This document shows, one piece after another, positions 8,889 through 18,463 of a stretch of DNA of 64,000 nt (position 1 is the first letter of the stretch; each line of letters begins with the position of its first letter). A program made the position numbers and the translations under genes. The notes below the pieces were generated by a model. That model saw only the letters and a list, made by a program, of their open reading frames with translations, did not search any database and had not been told where the DNA came from. The stretch is from Nocardia grenadensis NBRC 108939 (GTDB lineage Bacteria; Actinomycetota; Actinomycetes; Mycobacteriales; Mycobacteriaceae), in NCBI RefSeq assembly GCF_001613445.1, contig NZ_BDCJ01000028.1, positions 62,001 through 126,000 on the forward strand. The letters run 5' to 3'.

Positions 8889-10814
8889 TCATGCCGGGTT
8901 CCCCTCGGTGGCGGCCTGCTCGCGGTTCATGGCCTCGTGGATGATGGCCGGTTCGGCGGCCGCCTCGTCCTCGTCGAACAGCGGGCGGATACCGCGGGCG
9001 GCCATGATCTCGTCGTTGCTGGTGCCGGCGGCGACCATCGGCCACACCTGGGCGTCCTTACCGACGATGAAATCGATCACCACGGGACGGTCGTCGATCG
9101 ACTGCGCCTCGCGGATCGCGGCCTCGACGTCCTCTTCCTTCTCCACCCGGATCCCGTGGCAGCCCAGCGCCTCGGCGAGCTTCACGAAATCGGGGATGCG
9201 CAGACCGTGCGTCTTGAGGTCGGTATTGGAGTAGCGCTGGTCGTAGAACAGGGTCTGCCACTGGCGGACCATGCCCAGGTTGCCGTTGTTGATCAGCGCG
9301 ACCTTGATCGGCACGCCCTCCACCGCGCAGGTGGCGAGTTCCTGATTGGTCATCTGGAAGCAGCCGTCACCGTCGACCGCCCACACCTCACGGTCGGGCG
9401 CGCCCATCTTGGCGCCCATCGCGGCGGGAACCGCGTACCCCATGGTCCCGGCGCCGCCGGAGTTCAACCAGGTCCGCGGCTTCTCGTACTTGATGAACTG
9501 GGCGGCCCACATCTGGTGCTGGCCGACACCCGCGCAATAGATGGCGTCGGGGCCGGCCAGGCGGCCCAGGGTCTCGATGACGAACTCCGGCGACACCGAC
9601 CCGTCCGACGGCTTGCTCCAGCCGAGGGGGTAAGCGTCGCGGATGCCGTCGAGGTAGGTCCGCCAAGCGGTCAGATCGAGTTCGAAACCGGCCGGATCGG
9701 CGCGCAGGGTCTCGATGAGTTCGGTGATCACCTCGCGGCAGTCGCCGACGATCGGCACATCGGCGTGCCGGTTCTTGCCGATCTCGGCGGGGTCGATATC
9801 GGCGTGGATGACTTTGGCGCCGGGCGCGAAGGAATCCAGCCGGCCGGTGACACGGTCGTCGAAGCGGGCGCCCAGGGTGACCAGCAGATCGGATTTCTGC
9901 AGGGCGGCCACCGCGGCCACGGTGCCGTGCATACCCGGCATACCCATATTGAGTTCGTGGCTATCGGGGAACGCGCCGCGCGCCATCAGCGTGGTGACCA
10001 CCGGGATACCGGTGAGCTCGGCGAGCTCCAGCAGTTCGGCCGACGCCTCGGACTTGATCACACCGCCGCCGACGTAGAGCACCGGCTGCCTGGACTCGGC
10101 GATCAGCCGGGCGGCCTCGCGCACCTGCTTACCGTGCGGTTTGGTGACCGGGCGGTAGCCGGGCAGCCGCATCTCCGGCGGCCAGCTGAACGTGGTCTGC
10201 TCCTGCAGCACATCCTTGGGGATGTCCACCAGCACCACCCCGGGCCGACCGCTGGACGCCAGGTAGAAGGCCTCGGCGAGGATCCGCGGGATATCGATGC
10301 CCTCTTTGATCAGGAAGTTGTGCTTGGTGATCGGCATGGTGATGCCGGAGATATCGGCTTCCTGGAAGGCGTCGGTGCCGATCAGGCTACGGCCGACCTG
10401 ACCGGTGATGGCGACCATCGGCACCGAGTCCATCTGGGCGTCCGCGATCGGGGTCACCAGATTGGTCGCGCCGGGACCGGAGGTCGCCATACACACCCCG
10501 ACCTTGCCGGTGGCCTGGGCGTATCCGGTGGCCGCGTGGCCCGCGCCCTGCTCGTGCCGCACGAGCACATGGCGCACCTTGGTCGAATCGAAGAGCGGAT
10601 CGTAAACAGGAAGGACAGCACCGCCCGGAATACCGAATACGGTGTCGACGCCGAGCTCCTCGAGGGAGCGGACGACGGACTGCGCGCCGGTGACCCGCTC
10701 GGGCGGGACCTGGCGGCGGTTCGCCTGGGTGGTCGGAGCGCCGGCCGGAGCCGACGGGTTCGAAGGCGCGGGCCTGCGGGCCGCGGGCCCGGGCCGGGTG
10801 GTTGGTGCGCTCAC
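8889..10814 (-). CDS. ilvB: Acetolactate synthase large (catalytic) subunit
   Basis: A 641-residue thiamine-diphosphate enzyme that condenses pyruvate with pyruvate or 2-ketobutyrate. It begins with a low-complexity Ala/Pro tail of about 40 residues. Next come the PYR domain with the catalytic Glu in [19 protein letters not shown], a FAD-binding middle domain, and the PP domain [14 protein letters not shown]...[12 protein letters not shown], which holds the ThDP-Mg motif. The GTG start follows AAGGAACC. Expression is probably controlled by the attenuator and leader peptide upstream. Confidence 0.96.
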   Translation of the reverse strand: MSAPTTRPGPAARRPAPSNPSAPAGAPTTQANRRQVPPERVTGAQSVVRSLEELGVDTVFGIPGGAVLPVYDPLFDSTKVRHVLVRHEQGAGHAATGYAQATGKVGVCMATSGPGATNLVTPIADAQMDSVPMVAITGQVGRSLIGTDAFQEADISGITMPITKHNFLIKEGIDIPRILAEAFYLASSGRPGVVLVDIPKDVLQEQTTFSWPPEMRLPGYRPVTKPHGKQVREAARLIAESRQPVLYVGGGVIKSEASAELLELAELTGIPVVTTLMARGAFPDSHELNMGMPGMHGTVAAVAALQKSDLLVTLGARFDDRVTGRLDSFAPGAKVIHADIDPAEIGKNRHADVPIVGDCREVITELIETLRADPAGFELDLTAWRTYLDGIRDAYPLGWSKPSDGSVSPEFVIETLGRLAGPDAIYCAGVGQHQMWAAQFIKYEKPRTWLNSGGAGTMGYAVPAAMGAKMGAPDREVWAVDGDGCFQMTNQELATCAVEGVPIKVALINNGNLGMVRQWQTLFYDQRYSNTDLKTHGLRIPDFVKLAEALGCHGIRVEKEEDVEAAIREAQSIDDRPVVIDFIVGKDAQVWPMVAAGTSNDEIMAARGIRPLFDEDEAAAEPAIIHEAMNREQAATEGNPA

Positions 10815-10856
10815 CGTCTTGGTTCCTTACTGCTTGTCGTTCACTGGTCCCGACAT

Positions 10857-10891
10857 AAAAAAGCCCTCGACAGCCGGCGGCTGTTCGAGGG
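10857..10891 (-). terminator. Attenuator terminator upstream of ilvB
   Basis: On the minus strand CCCTCGA-CAGCC pairs with GGCTG-TCGAGGG around a 3-base loop with one bulged base, followed by CTTTTTT. This is a complete intrinsic terminator between the leader peptide and ilvB, 43 bases before the ilvB start, as expected for transcription attenuation. Confidence 0.85.
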
Positions 10892-10939
10892 TGGCGCGTC
10901 GCAGTGCGAGCTGACGTATTCGACTCCGGATCGTCTGGC

Positions 10940-10993
10940 TCAGCGCTGGACGCGCCGGCCGATTACGAGCAACTCGTTTCGATTCACGCGCAT
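10940..10993 (-). CDS. ilvB operon leader peptide (attenuation)
   Basis: A short frame of 17 codons reads MRVNRNELLVIGRRVQR. It has consecutive Leu-Leu-Val-Ile codons followed by another Val, exactly the three branched-chain amino acids. It precedes the terminator hairpin at 10857-10891. Ribosome stalling at these codons would prevent terminator formation and allow ilvB-ilvN-ilvC transcription. No ribosome site is seen. The promoter at 10995-11024 would start transcription at the third codon (GTG), so the true leader may be a leaderless 15-codon version. Confidence 0.78.
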   Translation of the reverse strand: MRVNRNELLVIGRRVQR

Positions 10994-10994
10994 G

Positions 10995-11024
10995 ACGGTA
11001 TGTGTGCGTGTGGTGCGGAGTCAA
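10995..11024 (-). promoter_or_regulatory. Probable ilvBNC promoter
   Basis: On the minus strand TTGACT (11019-11024) and TACCGT (10995-11000) are separated by 18 bases. The start point would fall about 7 bases after the -10, within the first codons of the leader peptide. Confidence 0.6.
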
Positions 11025-11103
11025 ACAGCTGACCGCTGTCTTCCCATTATGTGGGAAGGTAGCGGGTGCTCACGCCGGTCCACCATGATGCGAGGATGGT
11101 GAG

Positions 11104-11931
11104 GTGTCATCACCGCATCAGTCCGTGCCACCTCCTGAATCGTCCCACAACCCCGCGGCCGCGGAGGTAACGGGTGGGGATACGGCGCCGCCCGGACCGC
11201 GGCGTGTGATCCGCACGACACGACTGTCCTTCCTCGGCGTGTTCCTCCTCGCGATGTGCGTGTTCTTCCCCATCGTGGGCTGGCCGGCCGGGCTGTTCTG
11301 GCTCGCGCTGATCCCGCTCGCCGCGATCGTCTGGCTCGTGCGCACACAGACGACGGTCTCACCGGCCGGCCTGGATCTGCGGTCGGTCTTCTCCTCCCGG
11401 CACATCGACTGGGCGCAGCTGAAGGGCCTGAGCATCCCCAAACGCGGGTTCGTCCGCGCCCATCTGGACGACGACAGCGAGGTGCCGCTGCCGGCGGTGA
11501 GCTACGACCGGTTGCGTGATCTGGTGGACGCCTCCGGCGGGCGTATCCCCGACCCGTTCGCGGTCCCCGACCCGGCCCCGGCCGACGCCGACGCTTCCAC
11601 CACCGACGCCGGCGCGTCCGATGACAGCGCACCCGGCACCGAGGAAGATCCCGCGGCCGCCGAACCGGCGGCGGGCAACGCGGCGACCGGCGAGGCGACC
11701 ATCGGCGACGAAGCGACAGGGAACGCGGCGCCGAGTAACGCGACTTCCAACCACCCCACGCCCGCCGACACCGACCGTTCCGCGCCCGCGGGAACGGCTT
11801 CCGATATCGCACCCGCCGGTGACACGGCTGCCGACCGGCCCTCGACTGCCGGCTCCGACACGCCACGTGGCACCTCGCCAACCACCGGGGCCGCCGATAC
11901 CGACACCGGCTCCGCTCCCGAACGGGAGTAG
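11104..11931 (+). CDS. PH-domain membrane protein (CFP-6/Rv3004-like) with long disordered tail
   Basis: A 275-residue protein. Two adjacent transmembrane helices span about residues 40-80, followed by a bacterial PH-like domain (VSPAGLDLRSVFSSRHIDWA through SYDRLRDLVDASGG, about residues 84-150). A disordered tail of over 100 residues, rich in Ala, Thr, Asp and Pro, completes it. The M. tuberculosis counterpart beside ilvB1 (CFP-6, about 112 residues) lacks such a tail. The GTG at 11104 is used. It is divergent from ilvB and upstream of ilvD; function is unknown. Confidence 0.8.
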   Translation: MSSPHQSVPPPESSHNPAAAEVTGGDTAPPGPRRVIRTTRLSFLGVFLLAMCVFFPIVGWPAGLFWLALIPLAAIVWLVRTQTTVSPAGLDLRSVFSSRHIDWAQLKGLSIPKRGFVRAHLDDDSEVPLPAVSYDRLRDLVDASGGRIPDPFAVPDPAPADADASTTDAGASDDSAPGTEEDPAAAEPAAGNAATGEATIGDEATGNAAPSNATSNHPTPADTDRSAPAGTASDIAPAGDTAADRPSTAGSDTPRGTSPTTGAADTDTGSAPERE

Positions 11932-12027
11932 CCTGGAAAATCGCCGATCGCACCCGACCGCGGTCCCCGCGCCGGGCGATACGGCGCTGTCGCAACTTTC
12001 AGCCCCGCGACCCGACCGAGGACACTC

Positions 12028-13869
12028 ATGCCACCGCTTCGTTCCCGAACAACCACCATCGGCCGCAATGCCGCCGGCGCCCGCGCCCTGTGGCGGGCCA
12101 CCGGTATGACCGATTCCGATTTCGGTAAGCCGATCGTCGCCATCGCCAACTCCTACACCCAGTTCGTGCCCGGGCACGTACATCTCAAGGACGTCGGTGA
12201 GATCGTGGCCGACGCGGTGCGGGAAGCGGGCGGGGTACCGCGGGAATTCCACACCATCGCGGTGGACGACGGAATCGCCATGGGCCACGGCGGCATGCTC
12301 TATTCGCTGCCGAGCCGGGAGATCATCGCCGATTCGGTGGAGTACATGGCGAACGCGCACACCGCCGACGCGCTGGTGTGCATCTCCAACTGCGACAAGA
12401 TCACCCCGGGCATGCTGAACGCCGCCATGCGGTTGAACATCCCCGCCGTGTTCGTCTCCGGCGGGCCGATGGAGGCCGGTAAGGCCGTGGTCGTGGGCGG
12501 GGTCGCGCAGGCCCCGACCGACCTGATCACCGCGATCTCGGCCAGCGCGAATTCCGCGGTGACCGATGACGGATTGAGCGAGGTCGAGCGCAGCGCCTGC
12601 CCGACCTGCGGTTCCTGCTCCGGCATGTTCACCGCCAACTCGATGAACTGCCTCACCGAGGCCCTGGGTCTGGCGCTGCCGGGCAACGGGTCGACGCTGG
12701 CCACCCACGCGGCCCGGCGGGCGCTGTTCGAGCGGGCGGGCCGGGTGATCATCGATATCGCGACCCGCTGGTACCGCGACGACGACGCCTCGGTGCTGCC
12801 GCGCAATGTCGCGAACGAGAAGGCCTTCCGCAACGCCATGGCCCTGGATGTGGCGATGGGCGGGTCCACCAACACCGTCCTGCACACGCTGGCCGCGGCG
12901 CAGGAGGGCGAGATCGATTTCGATCTGCACACCATCGAGACCATCAGCCGCAAGGTGCCCACCCTGTCGAAGGTGTCACCGAACTCGGACTATCACATGG
13001 AGGACGTGCACCGGGCCGGCGGTATCCCCGCCATCCTCGGTGAGCTGCGCCGGGCCGGGCTGCTGGAAACCGATGTGACGACCGTGCACAGCACGTCGGT
13101 GGACCAATGGCTCGACACCTGGGATATCCGTTCCGGTAAGGCGTCCGAGGAAGCGCTGGAACTCTTCCACGCGGCGCCGGGTGGAGTACGCACCACCGAA
13201 CCGTTCTCGACGGAGAACCGCTGGTCGTCGCTGGACACCGATGCCGCGGGCGGCTGCATCCGCGATATCGAACACGCCTACACCGCCGAGGGCGGGCTGG
13301 TCGTGCTGCGCGGCAATCTCGCCGTCGACGGCGCGGTGCTCAAGACCGCCGGTATCGACGAGGAACTCTTCTCCTTCGAAGGCCCCGCCGTGGTGGTGGA
13401 GTCCCAGGAGGAAGCCGTCTCGGTGATCCTGGGCAAGAAGATCCAGCCCGGTGATGTGCTCGTGGTGCGGTACGAGGGCCCGGCCGGCGGACCGGGGATG
13501 CAGGAGATGCTGCATCCGACCGCCTTCCTCAAAGGCGCGGGCCTGGGCAAACAGTGCGCCCTGATCACCGACGGCCGGTTCTCCGGCGGTACCTCGGGTC
13601 TGTCGATCGGCCATATCTCGCCGGAGGCGGCCAGCGGCGGTGTGATCGGCCTGGTGGAGAACGGCGACCGGATCCGCATCGATGTCGCGACACGCACCCT
13701 GGAGGTCCTCGTCGACGAGGCGGTGCTCACCGAGCGCCGGGCCAAGATGGAGGCCCGCGAACGTCCCTGGCAGCCGCAGAACCGGGAGCGGACGGTCACC
13801 ACCGCACTGCGCGCCTATGCCGCGATGGCGACCTCCGCCGACAAGGGCGCGGTCCGGCACGTGCCCTGA
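12028..13869 (+). CDS. ilvD: Dihydroxy-acid dehydratase
   Basis: A 613-residue Fe-S dehydratase that converts the IlvC products to 2-keto acids. The cluster cysteines lie in [12 protein letters not shown] and [19 protein letters not shown], and the C-terminal Ser region is [19 protein letters not shown]. Length is normal. In M. tuberculosis ilvD is elsewhere (Rv0189c); here it stands beside ilvBNC, so three of the shared pathway enzymes are grouped. A bidirectional terminator follows. Confidence 0.96.
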   Translation: MPPLRSRTTTIGRNAAGARALWRATGMTDSDFGKPIVAIANSYTQFVPGHVHLKDVGEIVADAVREAGGVPREFHTIAVDDGIAMGHGGMLYSLPSREIIADSVEYMANAHTADALVCISNCDKITPGMLNAAMRLNIPAVFVSGGPMEAGKAVVVGGVAQAPTDLITAISASANSAVTDDGLSEVERSACPTCGSCSGMFTANSMNCLTEALGLALPGNGSTLATHAARRALFERAGRVIIDIATRWYRDDDASVLPRNVANEKAFRNAMALDVAMGGSTNTVLHTLAAAQEGEIDFDLHTIETISRKVPTLSKVSPNSDYHMEDVHRAGGIPAILGELRRAGLLETDVTTVHSTSVDQWLDTWDIRSGKASEEALELFHAAPGGVRTTEPFSTENRWSSLDTDAAGGCIRDIEHAYTAEGGLVVLRGNLAVDGAVLKTAGIDEELFSFEGPAVVVESQEEAVSVILGKKIQPGDVLVVRYEGPAGGPGMQEMLHPTAFLKGAGLGKQCALITDGRFSGGTSGLSIGHISPEAASGGVIGLVENGDRIRIDVATRTLEVLVDEAVLTERRAKMEARERPWQPQNRERTVTTALRAYAAMATSADKGAVRHVP

Positions 13870-13890
13870 TTCGCCCGCGGAAACGATGAA

Positions 13891-13922
13891 GGCGCTCCCT
13901 CGGATTCGAGGGAGCGCCTTTT
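13891..13922. terminator. Bidirectional terminator between ilvD and the DoxX gene
   Basis: A perfect 11-bp stem GGCGCTCCCTC / GAGGGAGCGCC with a 6-base loop, followed by TTTT on the plus strand and a short T-rich stretch on the minus strand. It separates two convergent genes. Confidence 0.93.
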
Positions 13923-13934
13923 CGTCTCACGAAG

Positions 13935-14798
13935 TCAGTCGAAGGGGCCGATACCGGTGAGCGGGTTGCCGTTCTGCAGCCACCAGTAGGTGAGCACCGC
14001 GGCGGCGACCGCCAGGACGAAGACCACGAGCGATCCCGCTCCCGGCCGGACCGCCCAGCCCCGTCCGCGGTCGAGCGACCAGCGTCCGGGCCCGGTGAAG
14101 ATGAGGGCGACCGCGGTGCCGACGAGGATGCTCTCCATCTCGACCGCGCCCGGACCGGCCTTGTACTGGAATCCGGGATACATCCCCTGCTTCCAGAACC
14201 AGGCGTCCAGGATCACCGCCAGCACCGCGCCCGCGGCCAGCGGTGTGGCCAGGCCCAGGATCAGCAGCACCCCGCCACCCACCTCGCCGGCGGTCACCAT
14301 GGCGGCGGCCAGCGAAGGATGCTGCCAGCCGCCGCCCTCCATCATGGCCTTGGTGCCGTCCAGTCCGGGGCCGTGGAACCAGCCCGTCAGTTTCTGGAGG
14401 CCGTGGTAGAGGAAGGTGGCTCCCACGACCAGCCGCAGGATGAAGAGCCCGAAGTCGAGAGTGCCGCGGCGGAAATCGCCGTTGCGGCGGCGCAGGCCCC
14501 CATTGGGCTGATTACCGGCCGGTGGAATGCTCGCGTAGTCGTAGGTGTCGTCGCGGCCCCCGGCGACGCCGGGACCACCCGGACCCGGCGTATCGGCGGG
14601 TGTGCCACCGGTGGTCGCGGACGCGTTCACCGGAACCTCCTTCGTCATGGCCACTGGGGGGAACTGGCCGGTCGGGGAATCGTAGGGACTCCCGACCCCG
14701 CCCGCGGTGGTCGACACCGCGCGCTGCTCTCCGGTAGACAGATTCCCGGGCCCCGCGGCCTCGGAGGACGCGGACCCGTTTCTCGCCTTGGCACTCAC
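13935..14798 (-). CDS. DoxX family membrane protein (Rv3005c-like)
   Basis: A 287-residue protein. The first ~130 residues are polar and low in complexity (Gly, Thr, Pro). Four membrane helices of the DoxX fold follow, e.g. FGLFILRLVVGATFLYHGLQ and AGEVGGGVLLILGLATPLAA. In mycobacteria the orthologue (MRE complex component) acts with superoxide dismutase and a thiosulfate sulfurtransferase in thiol stress. Synteny with Rv3005c supports orthology. GTG start. Divergent from the LppZ-like gene. Confidence 0.85.
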   Translation of the reverse strand: MSAKARNGSASSEAAGPGNLSTGEQRAVSTTAGGVGSPYDSPTGQFPPVAMTKEVPVNASATTGGTPADTPGPGGPGVAGGRDDTYDYASIPPAGNQPNGGLRRRNGDFRRGTLDFGLFILRLVVGATFLYHGLQKLTGWFHGPGLDGTKAMMEGGGWQHPSLAAAMVTAGEVGGGVLLILGLATPLAAGAVLAVILDAWFWKQGMYPGFQYKAGPGAVEMESILVGTAVALIFTGPGRWSLDRGRGWAVRPGAGSLVVFVLAVAAAVLTYWWLQNGNPLTGIGPFD

Positions 14799-14968
14799 TC
14801 CTCAACAGTAAGCCGACCGACCGCCCGGCACCGGATGAATCGGCGGCGTGTCCGAGCCACCCGCCGGCCCCGTGTCACAGGGCGGACGAACCCGCACCGA
14901 AAGGACGCTTCTCGCCGGGCGGGGCCTTCGGGGCACGGCCGGCGTCGTTTCCACTACGTTGGGAGATT

Positions 14969-16075
14969 ATGAGGTCGGTTGGCGCGCGGCGCGTGACGGT
15001 GGGGCTGGTACTCGGAGCGTTGGTGCTCAGTGGATGCGCCCGATTCGACGATTCCGCATCCAGTCCGTTCACCCCGGAACCGACGCTGGACGGCGCGGAA
15101 CTCCGGCCGAAGAAGCCCGAGCGTTCCGAGAGTTCCACCACCCGGCCCAGCGGTCCGTGTATCGACCCGGACCCGGCCGTGGTGGTGAGCTGCCTCGACA
15201 CCACCGGCGGACTGGTCGAGATGGGCGGGTACGCACTGGTGGCCGAACGCCGTAGCGGCCGCATCCTGCAGGTGGCGCCGGAGCAGCAACCGATCGAAGT
15301 GGCCCGGGTCGATGTCGACCCCGCGGGCGACGGCGGGTTGAGCGATATCGCGATCTCCCCCACCTACGCCGAGGACGGGCTGATCTACGCCTATGTCACC
15401 ACACCCAGCGACAACCGGGTGGTGCGCTTCGCCGAAGGCGGGCCCGCGAAACCGGTATTGACGGGAATCCCCAAGGGCGCCACCGGTAATCGCGGTGCGA
15501 TCGAATGGTCGAAACCCGACCAGATGCTGGTGCTCACCGGCGACACCGGCAATCCCGCCGCGGCCGCCGATCCCGGGAGCCGAGCCGGGAAACTGCTGCG
15601 GGTGAACAATCCGAGCTCCACCGGGGACGCGCCCACCGAGGTCGCGGTCGCCGGAATCGGCTCGGCGGGCGATATCTGCCTCGGCGGTGACCAGATCTGG
15701 ATCACCGACCGCACCCCCACCATGGACCGGCTCCAGCGCATCGGCCCCGACGGTGTGGTCACCACCGCCTGGACCTGGCCCGACCGGCCGGGCGTGGCCG
15801 GATGCGCGGTAACCCCCGAGGGCGTGGCGATCTCGCTGACCGACGCGAAAGCGCTCGCCATGGCCGCGCCGGACCCCAAGACCTTCGCCGTCACCGCTCC
15901 CCCGAGCGTTTTCGTCGCCAACAAGTACGGCCGCCTGCTCGGTGCGTCCCCGGCGATGGACGGGACCATCTGGGTGTCGACGGCGAACAAATCCGACGGT
16001 GGCGAGCCGACACCCAACGACGACCGGGTGGTGCGCATCCCGCCGCCGTCCGCCGGTGGGGGCGGACCGGACTAG
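14969..16075 (+). CDS. lppZ: LppZ-like lipoprotein, PQQ sugar dehydrogenase-type beta-propeller
   Basis: A 368-residue exported lipoprotein: signal peptide with lipobox LSGC at about residues 18-21, then a glucose/sorbosone-dehydrogenase-like beta-propeller (GDGGLSDIAISPTYAEDGLI, VVRFAEGG, GNRGAIEWSKPD). It is placed after doxX as in M. tuberculosis (Rv3005c-Rv3006). Whether it binds PQQ is unclear, since mycobacterial LppZ has no proven dehydrogenase activity. GGGAG precedes the ATG. The stop is immediately followed by the decayed MFS gene of the catabolic island. Confidence 0.85.
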   Translation: MRSVGARRVTVGLVLGALVLSGCARFDDSASSPFTPEPTLDGAELRPKKPERSESSTTRPSGPCIDPDPAVVVSCLDTTGGLVEMGGYALVAERRSGRILQVAPEQQPIEVARVDVDPAGDGGLSDIAISPTYAEDGLIYAYVTTPSDNRVVRFAEGGPAKPVLTGIPKGATGNRGAIEWSKPDQMLVLTGDTGNPAAAADPGSRAGKLLRVNNPSSTGDAPTEVAVAGIGSAGDICLGGDQIWITDRTPTMDRLQRIGPDGVVTTAWTWPDRPGVAGCAVTPEGVAISLTDAKALAMAAPDPKTFAVTAPPSVFVANKYGRLLGASPAMDGTIWVSTANKSDGGEPTPNDDRVVRIPPPSAGGGGPD

Positions 16076-16300
16076 CACGACAGCCGAAGCGACGAGGCAC
16101 GCCTGTCCGAAGCGGTCACCGGATGCGACGGCCGCACGGAACAGCATGCCTACTGCGGCGATCGAGCCGAGCCGGTGATCTGCTCGACGTGCAGACCCCA
16201 CGGCTGATGGCCGAGTAGCGACGGCACCAGGGCCGAACATCGAGATGTCGTAGCCCTCGAGGATCGCCGCGAACAGGCACCGGCCGGTGATCGGCCGTGC
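16076..16300 (-). pseudogene. Decayed MFS transporter fragment (aromatic-acid-type) at island edge
   Basis: Read on the minus strand, three frames in succession give CLFAAILEGYDISMFG, then ALVPSLLGHQPWGLHVEQIT, then LGSIAAVGMLF followed by AAVASGDRFGQACLVASA. This is the first helix, loop and second/third helix of an AAHS-type MFS permease. At least two frameshifts (near 16223 and 16170) and loss of the last ~350 residues make it non-functional. It directly follows the hydrolase stop and ends at the lppZ-like stop, marking the island boundary. Confidence 0.75.
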
Positions 16301-16301
16301 G

Positions 16302-17546
16302 TTATACCGGGAACCGTTCGTCCAGCCAGCCGCCTATCTCGGCCGCTGCCGAGGCGGCGCCGGTGGGTGCGCCGGGGCGGATCGGCCCACCGAAGTGGGT
16401 GCCGGCAACCCGGCGGTGTTCGACGTCTTTCGCACCCAGGGCCGCCACCATCGCAGTCGCGTCCGAGGGGAAACAGACTGCATCCCCGGTGAGTTCCACG
16501 AACAGAGTCGGGGCCCGCACGGCGGGGGCGCAGCGCAGGAAGTCCGCGTTGGTGGTGTTCGTCGACCATGTCGACATCCAGGCGTCCGGCGTCACCAGTC
16601 GGCCGAAACCGACCAGACCGTAGTTCGTCAGGTCGGGTCGGCGGCCGAACAACGACCCGTAGGGCCGCTCGTTCGGGTCGATCGACAGATCGACGAATCG
16701 TAGGTCGGCATCGGTGCGGTAGACCGTGAGCACCCTGGGTGCGAGCGAGACTCTTCGATCGGCGGGGTCCGATGATGCCTTGTACCGAGCCCTGGCCTCG
16801 TCGGCAATAGCCACCCGGGCCCGGGCCTCGGCATCGATCCGCGCTATCCGCGCAGCCTGCGCGGTGCGGTACCGGTCGATGAACTCTGTTGTGTACATGG
16901 ATGATTCGCCCGGCGCCGCGAAGCCGTTGGCCGGTGAGAACGGGTCCAGTTCGGGGACCACCGACAACGGGTCGGCCTCGTCCGCCACCGACGGGTCGAT
17001 CAGCCGCCGCAGCAGCGCGCCCTGCCCCGGGTGCGGCGCCATGAACACGGCGGCGTCCGGCACGGGCATATCAGCCGAGGGCAGGTCTACCGGGCGACCC
17101 GACGGCGCCTTCCGCAGCCGGGCGTCCGGGGCGAGGACAGCCTGTTCGTAATAGAACGCAAACAGCGTGCCGCCGCCGGAATGTCCGAGAACGACACGGT
17201 TGTCGAAGCCGTGCTCGCGCAGCAGTACCTGCCCCGCGGCCACGTCCAGCAGCGCCTGCTCGTGAATCAGGTCGAGGTCGTTGTTGGTCGACCGGACGCC
17301 CTGGGTCCAGACCGCGAAACCGCGGGCCAGTAGCTCCGGTACCAGCACGTGGTGTGTGAGATCTTGACGCGGGTGCATCAGACTCACCACGGTGCGGGCG
17401 CCGGTCAGCGTGCGCAGCACGCCGTGAACCTTGGCTCCGTCCACGGTTTCGAGTTCGTGCGCCGAGGTGATCGTGGCGGCGGGGATCGCGGCGGATTCGA
17501 TGTACCGGCCCGCACCGAGGCGCGCCTCGGCCGCAGGCGAACTCAT
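16302..17546 (-). CDS. Large alpha/beta hydrolase of the catabolic island
   Basis: A 414-residue serine hydrolase with nucleophile elbow VVLGHSGGGTLFAFY and a C-terminal GAKDVEHRRVAGTHFGG that would supply the catalytic His. It has a long inserted middle section with an acidic, Arg-rich helix. The ATG at 17546 overlaps the stop of the 81-residue gene (ATGA). It has no signal peptide, so it is cytoplasmic. It could hydrolyse a ring-opened ester, amide or thioester of the pathway; its size and insert make it distinct from ordinary C-C hydrolases. Confidence 0.82.
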   Translation of the reverse strand: MSSPAAEARLGAGRYIESAAIPAATITSAHELETVDGAKVHGVLRTLTGARTVVSLMHPRQDLTHHVLVPELLARGFAVWTQGVRSTNNDLDLIHEQALLDVAAGQVLLREHGFDNRVVLGHSGGGTLFAFYYEQAVLAPDARLRKAPSGRPVDLPSADMPVPDAAVFMAPHPGQGALLRRLIDPSVADEADPLSVVPELDPFSPANGFAAPGESSMYTTEFIDRYRTAQAARIARIDAEARARVAIADEARARYKASSDPADRRVSLAPRVLTVYRTDADLRFVDLSIDPNERPYGSLFGRRPDLTNYGLVGFGRLVTPDAWMSTWSTNTTNADFLRCAPAVRAPTLFVELTGDAVCFPSDATAMVAALGAKDVEHRRVAGTHFGGPIRPGAPTGAASAAAEIGGWLDERFPV

Positions 17547-17788
17547 CTCGCCTCCAAACGCAGCGCGTCCTTGTCCCACTGGGTGATCCTCGCGTCGAGC
17601 AGGCCGGCCACACTGCTGTACCAGACCGCGTGGCGACAACCGGTCGCGCGGCGGTCGATAACGATCGGGCCGGGTGCGCTGATCTTGAAGTACGGGCCCA
17701 CCCGGTCGACGGTGACGGTCTCGACGGCGGCCGCGACAGCGGCGACGGGACGGTTCTCGGGCACATCGAGTATCAGAACGGTGGTCAT
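17543..17788 (-). CDS. Small protein of unknown function in the catabolic operon
   Basis: I do not recognise this 81-residue protein. It opens MTTVLILDVPENRPVAAVAA, has a central VGPYFKISAPGPIVIDRRAT and a C-terminal WYSSVAGLLDARITQWDKDA. There is no signal peptide or membrane segment. It is firmly part of the operon: its start overlaps the VOC stop by one base and its stop overlaps the hydrolase start by four. The layout suggests a small subunit or partner of the VOC protein upstream. Confidence 0.8.
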   Translation of the reverse strand: MTTVLILDVPENRPVAAVAAAVETVTVDRVGPYFKISAPGPIVIDRRATGCRHAVWYSSVAGLLDARITQWDKDALRLEAR

Positions 17789-18435
17789 CACGAGGACACC
17801 TCCTCGCCGGTCACCGACCGGCCCGCCTGCCATTTCTCGGCACGCTCGACGATCAGTTCTGCCTTGCGGACCAACAGCGCGTCCATCGACGGCGCAGGAC
17901 CGGAGACCACGTCGACCAAGGCGTCGATGGTGATGTTCGCATCGAGGTCCTCCTGCGGTGTCACCGGCCGCATGGCCCGGGTGATCTCGATCATGTAGCC
18001 GTTGGGATCGTGGGTATAGATCGACTCGATGGTCTCGTGCCGAATCTGCATCTCGACCGGCCATTCGCTCGCGTCGAGCCGGCGACGGTACTCCGTCAGG
18101 TGCTCTTCGCTGTCGACGTGGATTGCGAGGTGACGTGAGCGGATGAACCAGATCGGCACCTCGGCGGCGAACTTCGAGTACGAATCACCCTGCGGGCCGC
18201 CTCCGAACTCTTCGAGTCCGAAGTAGTAGAAGAATGCGAGCCGGTCGTCGTTACCGATGTCGAAGAAGAAGTGGATGAAGTCCGGGTGCCGGTCAGGGCC
18301 CCAGCCCGCAGCACAGATCGAGTGCACCACCGGAAAACCGAGGGTGTCGCGATAGAAACGTACGGTGCCTGCGGGGTCGAAGGTCGGGTAGGCGACATGG
18401 TCGACGCCCTTCACCAGATGTTGTGTCCGGGACAT
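17788..18435 (-). CDS. VOC family (glyoxalase/extradiol dioxygenase-like) protein
   Basis: A 215-residue vicinal-oxygen-chelate protein. Candidate metal ligands are His in KGVDHVAYPTF (residue 13), His in SRHLAIHVDSEEHL and Glu in PNGYMIEITRA, the His-His-Glu arrangement of type I extradiol dioxygenases and glyoxalases. An extra helical tail of about 60 residues follows the domain. In this operon a ring-cleaving dioxygenase role is plausible but not shown by sequence alone. It is translationally coupled to the 81-residue gene. Confidence 0.85.
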   Translation of the reverse strand: MSRTQHLVKGVDHVAYPTFDPAGTVRFYRDTLGFPVVHSICAAGWGPDRHPDFIHFFFDIGNDDRLAFFYYFGLEEFGGGPQGDSYSKFAAEVPIWFIRSRHLAIHVDSEEHLTEYRRRLDASEWPVEMQIRHETIESIYTHDPNGYMIEITRAMRPVTPQEDLDANITIDALVDVVSGPAPSMDALLVRKAELIVERAEKWQAGRSVTGEEVSS

Positions 18436-18463
18436 GTCGAATCTCCTCGAGATTGTGTAGGGA

